Positions 57,747 through 64,000 of a stretch of DNA of 64,000 bases are shown here, in pieces. The translations under genes and the position numbers were made by a program. Position 1 is the stretch's first letter. Each line of letters opens with the position of its first letter. The notes beneath the pieces were generated by a model. The model made no database searches and was not told where the DNA came from. It was given only the letters and a program-made list of their open reading frames with translations. The DNA is from Pyrenochaeta sp. MPI-SDFR-AT-0127 (lineage: Eukaryota; Ascomycota; Dothideomycetes; Pleosporales; Cucurbitariaceae): assembly GCA_020747015.1 (NCBI GenBank), contig JAGTJM010000016.1, forward strand, positions 186,001-250,000, written 5' to 3'.

Positions 57747-60169
57747 ATGCCACTCCTCTCTCCATGTCGTTCCATCTCGCCCTTGACGCACAGCATTTGG
57801 GCCTTGCTCGCTCACACAACAGACGCCTCGATGCAGGCCTGCGACCGTTGTCATGCCCGCAAGACGCGATGTGACCGCCGAATCCCCTCCTGCGGGTCGT
57901 GCGAGAAGGCCGGTACGCAATGTCTTCACAAGGACAAGCTGCGGCAGAGAAACATGCCGCGCGGCTACATTGATGGCATGGAGAAACTGGTGCACGAGTT
58001 GACAAATGAAAACGCCAAACTGCGTCGCCAGCTTCAGTGCGCCCCCCAAACCGCTGTTGCGCCCGCGAATGGCCACGCTCACAGCAACTCGTACTCTGCC
58101 CTCCCGAGCACCAGCACCTTCTCCGCATCGACCCAATCGCAAAATGCGCAAGGCGACGCCGACAATAGTACATCCTCCTCGCGTAGCAGCCCAGGCGACA
58201 ACATCATCGCCCTTGAAGTCGGTTACTTATCCCTGACGGCTACGGGAGAAACGCGATATCTAGGCTCTGGCAGCGGCATGAGCCTTGCCAATATGGTTAG
58301 CAGCGTTATCAGTACCCAGAGTGGCATGTCATTGCCCGTAGAGCCTTCTGTGTCCGACGGGCCAGTGCCCAGCACCGGTCCTACACCCCCCATAGACTCA
58401 CCTATTCCGCCTCTTGCGGATGCCACGCCTCTCATCGAAGCCTACTTCAAGCACACACACATTACTTTTCCTCTCTTGCACGAACCGAGTTTTATGGCAA
58501 CGGTCGGAAACATCTACGAGGAACCAAGCTACTATGAGATGCATCCTTTTGAAGCATTTACCTTTGATATGGTTCTTGCCATCGGTAGTTCCAACTTCAA
58601 CCGGCTCGAGGAGCCTACTACAAGTGCTGCGGCTTACTATGCCAGAGCCCAGTCCAAGGTGCGCCGTGTCATGGCTATGGACGGAATGAAAATCCTTAGG
58701 GCCATCTTGCTTATCTCTCACCATGGTATCTTTAGCAACCTCCGCGACACCAGCGCAAGTATCTGGCACTTGGTGGGAATTGGAGCGCGTCTTTGTTTTG
58801 AGCAGGGACTACACCTTGAACATGGACGCTTAAGTGGCGGCAAACGTAACTTTTCCCACAGGTCTGATACTATCGTGCTTGAAGAGGAAATGAAAAGACG
58901 GTGCTTTTGGTGTCTATATAATTTAGACAGGTGAGTCTACTATTCATAGTCATATTGCAGAACATCTCCCAAGTCTTGGCCAGCTGACCTAAAGTGCTTT
59001 CTAGAGTTGTTAGTTTCACGCTCGGAAGGCCTCTAGTTATTCGCGACGAGGAAATAGACGTGTCGTTACCTTCACACCTGACAGATCACCAGCTCTCTGC
59101 CGATCACCCTGTCGTGACCCAAGGTAGTCCTGATGGACCGTTGGAGTTATCACCCTTCCTTCACTTAATTCGAATTAGACGTGTATCAGGACGGATACTC
59201 AACACGTTCCACAATTCTAGGCACGGTACTTTTGTTTCTATGGAAGAGAAAATGCAGATACGTCGGCGCTTTCACCAAGAAATCGACAGTTGGAAGGAGG
59301 ATACAAAGCATCTCAACCTTATTCAACAAGAGTCAAACCAAAGCTATGTGTCGAGTTTTCTGACCCAGGAATGGTACGACGCTGTCTTCAACAACGCCAT
59401 GCTTCTGCTTTACCGACCATCGCCATTTATCCCACATCCAACCATGATGCCAGGATCTCATGGTGAAGAAGCTGAATTGATGACATTGCTCAAGGCTGCC
59501 AAGGCATCCATCGATTCATATAGCGCCTTGCGACATATGAGGAGACTCAACTACTCGTGGATTACCCTGCACGGTGTTTTCCTTGCCGGAGTAGCCTACA
59601 TCTACTGTGTGGGTAGATTGCTTCGCGATTCAACGCACAGATATTTGTCACCAGACTTACTGAGCATTATCGAAGTCACTCGCGGTTGTTCGAATGTCTT
59701 GGTTGCCATTTGCGAACGCTGGAATGTCTCTAGACGCTCATGCGACCTGTTTAATAAACTGAGCAATGCTGTCATTGCAGACAGGCTCAATACTAAACTC
59801 GCATCACAGTACAGTGAACAGGACCATCAGGGCAACCGCCTAAACACCAATCCTATGGATACTTCCATGGTGTGGCACCAAGGTTCTGCCCAAGAGAACG
59901 AAAGCTCCATGTCATATCACTCAACGCTTGAGCAGGGTGCCCTAGGTGCCATGCCTCAGCTTGATCAGATACTCGTCATGGATGAGTTCAGGAATTACGC
60001 TTCGACTCTTGATACCGCACGTCAGGGGGAAGACTCTATTCCGAGCGAGCTTTTATCGAGTTTCTCGCAAGACTGGCCATTTGAGATACCTTTCGATGAG
60101 CAAGGCCCCTTTGATTCATCAATGCCTATGGATACGACGTTTGGGCGCCCGGGCTGGCTAGATGATTGA
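57747..60169 (+). CDS. Zn2Cys6 fungal-type transcription factor, presumed cluster regulator
   Basis: Coding sequence joins 57747-58930 and 59005-60169; the 74-nt intron starts GTGAGT and ends CTAG. The frame allows ATG at 57747 (782 aa) or at 57831 (MQACDRCHARK, 754 aa). The second puts the zinc cluster at the extreme N-terminus and is the likelier start. The six Cys follow C-x2-C-x6-C-x6-C-x2-C-x6-C (CDRCHARKTRC...CGSCEKAGTQC). A linker and heptad-like helix (MEKLVHELTNENAKLRRQL) should dimerise it. Residues about 200-560 match the Fungal_trans domain (AYFKHTHITFPLLHEPSF, CFEQGLHLEHGR, KRRCFWCLYNLDR). The acidic C-terminus may activate. Such dimers bind paired CGG triplets, and the cluster's promoters carry CGG-N6-CCG. 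Confidence 0.92.
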
Positions 60170-60310
60170 TCGCAGGCTATTTGCACGAACACTTTGACTA
60201 GATTGCTCAACGACTGGAGCTGCAGATCATTGCCTTAGAACCGGCCTCATCGACTTGACCCTTTGGAATTACTGGTGCCTAGTTACAGCGCGATGATTCT
60301 GCCGTACGAC

Positions 60311-62913
60311 TTACAGCTTGCTCCTACGACGAGACCTATTTTCTTGATCTGAGGGTAAGCTTTGGAAAGTTTTGTACAACGCCAAAGCTTCAGGGTTTGC
60401 GACAGTTCCGCTGACTGCCATGTCCCTGCCACAGACAGTATGCTTGACATTTATCTCGCACTTCTTCCCATTCGTCGTATACGGGATGTCGGCAACCTCA
60501 AATATGTACTCGGGCACATGGCGATGAGTATACCTCTGACGTATAGCATCCTTCAGCTTTTGCTCAAGTTCAGAGGTGTAGGGCAAGCCATCCTTCATCG
60601 TGACGAAAAGCAGCACCCGCTCATCTGGATCTTGATCCCGCCGTTGGCCAACACAGATGCTGTCTTTGATTTCAGGGAAGGTGTCCGTCACTGCGTATAT
60701 CTCTGCGGACCCGAATCGCACACCTGATGGGTTAAGGATTCCGTCACTGCATGCTAGTCAGCACAGTATGCGAATGTCTTCTTATATGATTTGAAGAACG
60801 GTGATTGGTGATGGAAGCACTTACGATCTTCCCAGCATAGCAATGCCTCCAGTGTCGAGAAATCGCTGGACTAGATCACCTTGACACCATATCTTTGACC
60901 CATACCGAGTAAAGTATGAGGTCCTATACTTTTCCATACCATCTTGGCCCAGGAACGCGAGGGGCTGGCTCGGAAACGGTTTGATGCATACCAGCTCTCC
61001 GACAGAGCCGGAGCGTTCAATCGATATTGGCTTTTTCCTCTCTGCATCCATTATGTCCACAGCCATTCCCAGTGCTTTCACCTGGATCTCACCGGCATAA
61101 ACAGGTAGAATCGCAGTACCGCCCACAACTTTAAAGCAGAGTCAGCTGGCAACCCTCTTTAAAGGTACAGAGGGAGGCGTGGATAGGAGCACTTACATGA
61201 GCCGGCTATATCCGTTCCACCGCTCATGGATATGAGCTGGGCCTGAGGGGGGAACGCCTCACGATAAAACCATTCGTAGAGTTCAGTAGACAGAACCGCA
61301 CCGGTGGACGTCACAGTCCGTAGCTTGTTCAAATTGAATTGCTCCCCTGTATCAACATTAGCCCGTCGAGCCAACGCCGAGGGGTATCAAGGCTTCTTAC
61401 GAGGTACAATTCCTCGGCTCCTGAGGTCAGCTAGATAGCGTGGTGATGTTCCGAATACGCTTACGCTGATATTCATTCCTCAAATCAGCTTCTCGCTACA
61501 GAGGACAATCATAGGCTTTTGTGCTTACCCAACATCTTGAGCGAGTTGTAATAGAATGGTAGGGGAGGGATGAAAGGGTGACCCGTCGTACAGCAACATC
61601 GAGCTTCCAACCCCAAGGTTCAAAAAGTTCAAGACCCACATCACCCAAGATGTCTGCCTCGAGTCAGCCGTTTGCTCTGTTATTTAGGAGGCTTTGTTCA
61701 TAAAGTATGGATGCTTTACCGTCGTATACTGAAACACAATATCGTCCTTTCGTATATCGTGCTGGAGGATCGAGTCTGTCCTGACCTTCAAAGCAGCACC
61801 CTAAAGGATGCAACATTAGCACTACTCATACGGGTGCCGTCCAGCCAACTGGAACTCACGCCTGCTGAATGCACGATGCATTTAGGCTTCCCGGTCTAGC
61901 ATCAATTGGTCAGCGAAATGGTCCTGATGACTTGGCGGCCCGAATAGTGTCGCGGAGAAGCACGTACAGTACCAGAAGAAAAGAGGATGAACGCCGGATG
62001 TGAGAATGACAGCAGCTGATAACCTATTGAGGGACCATGTTTGCACTCCAGAAAATTTTCAAACGAGGATGCAAAAGACATTCTCGACCAGTCAATCCTC
62101 AGGTTGCAGTATGGGATTATGATCACCTTCTGGAGCGATGCAGTGTTTTGAGAGATGGCTTCGGACCATTGGATAATGCGCTCTTGTAAATTAACAAGCT
62201 TTCCGGCATAGGTGTAGCCGTCGTCGGCGAAGATGAGTTTGGGGTTCACTTGTGAGTAACGATCAACGATACCTTCCGGTCCAAGATCTGGCGATGACGA
62301 AGACCAAACAGCTCCGACGGACAACGTAGCGAGACAAAGGCATACGGCGTAGACGGAATTGGAGATGACGGCTGCGACAACATCTCCTTGCTCAACACCA
62401 GAGCTAAGCATAGCACCTCGGAGTCTACGGACTTGCTCCCGAATCTCCGCCCACGTAATCTTCGCTACTCCATCCTCACCTTCTCGAACAAAGTGGATCG
62501 CTACGTCCTCGTCTTTGCCATTCCGGAGAATAAGCTCAGCAATGTTAAGTTTGGAGTCAGGGAAGAATCGTGGCGGAGGAAAGAGATTTCCTACGTCAGT
62601 GGACTTCTGTCAAGTCTAGTCAGCCACAACCTCATCCTCGATTGTGAATTTGTCATAGTTATAGCGGTTGTCAACTCACTTGAGAACTCAGAACTATGCT
62701 ACTATCTTTCCCATCTTTGGTAGCCAGCTCGAGCCACGTGTAAGCATCCTTCCAAAAGTTCTTTGACGTCTTCTCGCCAACTGACCATTCATGGAGCTGT
62801 TCATATGTTTGCAGATCGGTGTTGCGCTTTTGGTTGACATATTTCATAAATTTGAAAATATTCGTGTCGCTGATGTTTGAAGGCTTCCACAAGGGCATCT
62901 TGGGGGCTGTCAT
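60311..62913 (-). CDS. Acetoacetyl-CoA-synthetase-type acyl-CoA ligase
   Basis: Nine exons (62680-62913, 61968-62606, 61860-61895, 61720-61800, 61529-61653, 61401-61465, 61197-61346, 60825-61128, 60311-60746) give 689 aa; all junctions GT-AG and in phase. ATG at 62913. The N-terminal ACAS-type block (YEQLHEWSVGEKTSKNFWKD) and the split phosphate-binding loop FILFSSGT-TGKPKCIVHSAG mark the AMP-forming family. SMSGGTDIAGSFVGG, GRSDGILNPSGVRFGSAEIY and the catalytic-Lys region YTTNGKKCEINVK fit acetoacetyl-CoA synthetase, as does the length. The enzyme joins acetoacetate, or a related 3-oxo or branched acid, to CoA using ATP. In this cluster it may activate the acid released by ester or lactone cleavage. 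It is convergent with the regulator gene and divergent from the AtuA gene. Confidence 0.9.
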
Positions 62914-63153
62914 GTCTGTCTATGCTTCGAAGTGCCGTACAAACTCGTGAAAACGCCCTAAGACATATGCTTCAGAAGCAACTCCCAATATAACAGAAAG
63001 GATTTTGCGCAGATCTTTCACACATTCCAGATAAGACCATTTACGGCGGCGGCCGAGCTTTGCAGTGAGAGTGCCATATTTGTTGCACTTCGTCCGTCGA
63101 ATCATGGTCAGAGCCGATTCGCGTCGCTCAAGGTATCCGAGGCGGAAATGGTC

Positions 63154-63167
63154 ACGGCGAAGGCCGA
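63154..63167. promoter_or_regulatory. Regulon palindrome 6 (degenerate): ACGGCGAAGGCCGA
   Basis: CGG-N6-CCG is intact and the right flanking A is kept, but the left flanking T is A. It lies about 248 bp before the ligase start and 410 bp before the AtuA-family start, so it may serve both. Confidence 0.6.
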
Positions 63168-63224
63168 ATCCGCCGTCGGACCACTCCACAGCGCTTAATC
63201 CGTGCTTCGTAAAAAGCACTAACC

Positions 63225-63436
63225 AATATAACTGTACATTGTACATAATCATTGGAGCTAATTTAACTTTCTTCCCTCAATATCTGTTAGGGTTACAAGG
63301 TACGCCAAGTAGATTTAGTATTTATCCTGATGCTTTTACAGGTTGGAATTTTATTAGTCGTATAGATTCTATAACGTCTTTGCTGGCTGCTACCGCATTA
63401 TTCTTAGGTATAGCGTACTTACAATTTTACAGGACG
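63225..63436 (+). pseudogene. Nuclear copy of a mitochondrial cox1 fragment (NUMT)
   Basis: One frame reads IIIGANLTFFPQYLLGLQG, TPSRFSIYPDAFTGWNFIS and TSLLAATALFLGIAYLQ. This follows the conserved C-terminal part of cytochrome c oxidase subunit 1 (helices XI-XII: GxNLTFFPxxFLGLxGMPRR, DYPDAFxxWN). Changes at positions normally fixed (GMPRR to GTPSR, DYPDA to IYPDA) show decay. The piece is AT-rich, lacks the rest of cox1, and sits between nuclear promoters, so it is an inserted mitochondrial DNA scrap and not a gene. The edges are approximate. It lies between the degenerate regulon site and the AtuA-family start. Confidence 0.8.
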
Positions 63437-63570
63437 ATAGCCATCTATCGCTTAGGTCGTGTTGATCTTGTTGCTTGAGACTCTCACCACGATTGCTGTG
63501 TATCAACTTCTCGAACAAACCCTTTCCAACGCTACATGGTCGGACAAGGTCGCAGGAAGAATCATTCCTC

Positions 63571-64000
63571 ATGCATGCTAGACGCCCAATAATCATTGGC
63601 AATGTTGCCGGCGCAATGGAGGACTGCCATCACGCAATGTAGGTCTGGAATCTTTTCGCTCATCAAGTGCTTCATATAACGTCACCATTTACTGACAACC
63701 CATTTAGGTTGCGCCAAGTATCTGATGGACAAGTTGACGCAATTGTTGGCGATTGGCTTTCTGAGCTGAATATTGCGTGGAATGCGATTCGGAAGTATGA
63801 GGATCCTGCTAAGGGATATGAAGTGGGTTTCCTCGAACAGCTGGATCAATCCATCGATATTATTGCCGAGAAAAAGATCAAGCTGGTTACGAATGCTGGA
63901 GCATTGAACACCCCTGAGTGTACCAAGCAAGTAAAAGAGATATGCAAAGCTCATGGGCACGACCATTTGAAAGTGGCATATGTTGAAGGCGATGATATAT
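63571..64000 (+). CDS. AtuA / DUF1446 acyclic terpene utilisation family protein, 3'-truncated by window edge
   Basis: Exon 1 (63571-63638) and exon 2 (63708 onward) are joined through a 69-nt intron with a GTAGGT donor and TTTAG acceptor, splitting a Met codon. The product begins MHARRPIIIGNVAGAMEDC and continues GQVDAIVGDWLSELNIAWN, YEVGFLEQLDQSI and KKIKLVTNAGALNTPEC. This order (IGNxxGxxxD, VDxIxGDYLAEL, GxxxxFLxQL, IKxVxNAGGLNP) is that of the AtuA/DUF1446 N-terminal domain. In Pseudomonas, atu genes serve degradation of citronellol and geraniol; AtuA's own reaction is not firmly known. About 143 residues are in the window; the rest lies beyond. Presence beside the ligase supports a terpenoid or branched-acid breakdown pathway. 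Confidence 0.8.

Larger units (their letters stand above)
62914..63570. promoter_or_regulatory. Divergent promoter of the ligase and AtuA-family genes
   Basis: 657 bp holding the degenerate palindrome and a fragment of mitochondrial cox1 (both listed separately). The ligase-side part is GC-rich and the cox1-like part distinctly AT-rich, a sharp change of composition near 63220. Confidence 0.6.

Noticed and set aside
63065..63478. Reading the cox1-like stretch as part of a 137-residue nuclear protein
   Set aside because: The upstream part is antisense-like GC-rich promoter DNA and only the AT-rich part matches COX1; an inserted mitochondrial fragment explains it better.

Overview
The window reads as nuclear DNA of a filamentous ascomycete. 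Most genes carry short (about 45-140 nt) GT-AG introns, and housekeeping products are of fungal type: Trm11, Med16, Ola1, Tim44, Rpl26, Ost4, Vps11, uS11m and an Hst3/4-type sirtuin. The membrane-anchored kelch protein and the overall style suggest Dothideomycetes, perhaps Pleosporales, but that is an inference from memory of related proteins.

Layout. 1-2.6 kb holds the 3' end of an epoxide hydrolase gene and a frameshifted membrane-protein gene. 3.6-43.4 kb is an ordinary housekeeping block: TRM11, a nitroreductase, a mitochondrial rhomboid, a PLC-X phosphodiesterase, a sirtuin, MED16, OLA1, a DeSI-type peptidase, uS11m, TIM44, a hotdog thioesterase, a kelch/TM protein, RPL26, an AT-hook/zinc-finger protein, OST4 (only 50 aa) and VPS11. 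Many of these pairs are head-to-head. A 5-kb stretch (29.8-34.8 kb) has no gene I can support. 43.4-45.9 kb is a gene-poor, AT-rich spacer.

45.9-64 kb is an apparently co-regulated catabolic gene cluster, open at the right edge. It holds a multi-pass membrane protein, two Baeyer-Villiger-type flavin monooxygenases (BVMO), two short-chain dehydrogenases (SDR), an HSL-type alpha/beta hydrolase, a Zn2Cys6 regulator, an acetoacetyl-CoA-synthetase-type ligase, and the start of an AtuA (acyclic terpene utilisation, DUF1446) family gene. Gene content suggests oxidation of an alcohol or ketone, Baeyer-Villiger oxygen insertion to an ester or lactone, hydrolysis, re-oxidation and CoA activation. A terpenoid or cyclic ketone is a plausible substrate.

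The strongest observation is a 14-bp palindrome, TCGG-N6-CCGA. By eye I find it exactly five times in the window, all in intergenic regions of this cluster: two copies before BVMO1, one in the SDR1/BVMO2 promoter, one in the SDR2/hydrolase promoter and one before the regulator gene. A sixth, one-base-degenerate copy (ACGG-N6-CCGA) lies in the ligase/AtuA promoter. That is the geometry expected for a Zn2Cys6 dimer, so the window seems to contain a complete regulon with its own regulator. A fragment of mitochondrial cox1 (NUMT) sits inside the ligase/AtuA promoter.
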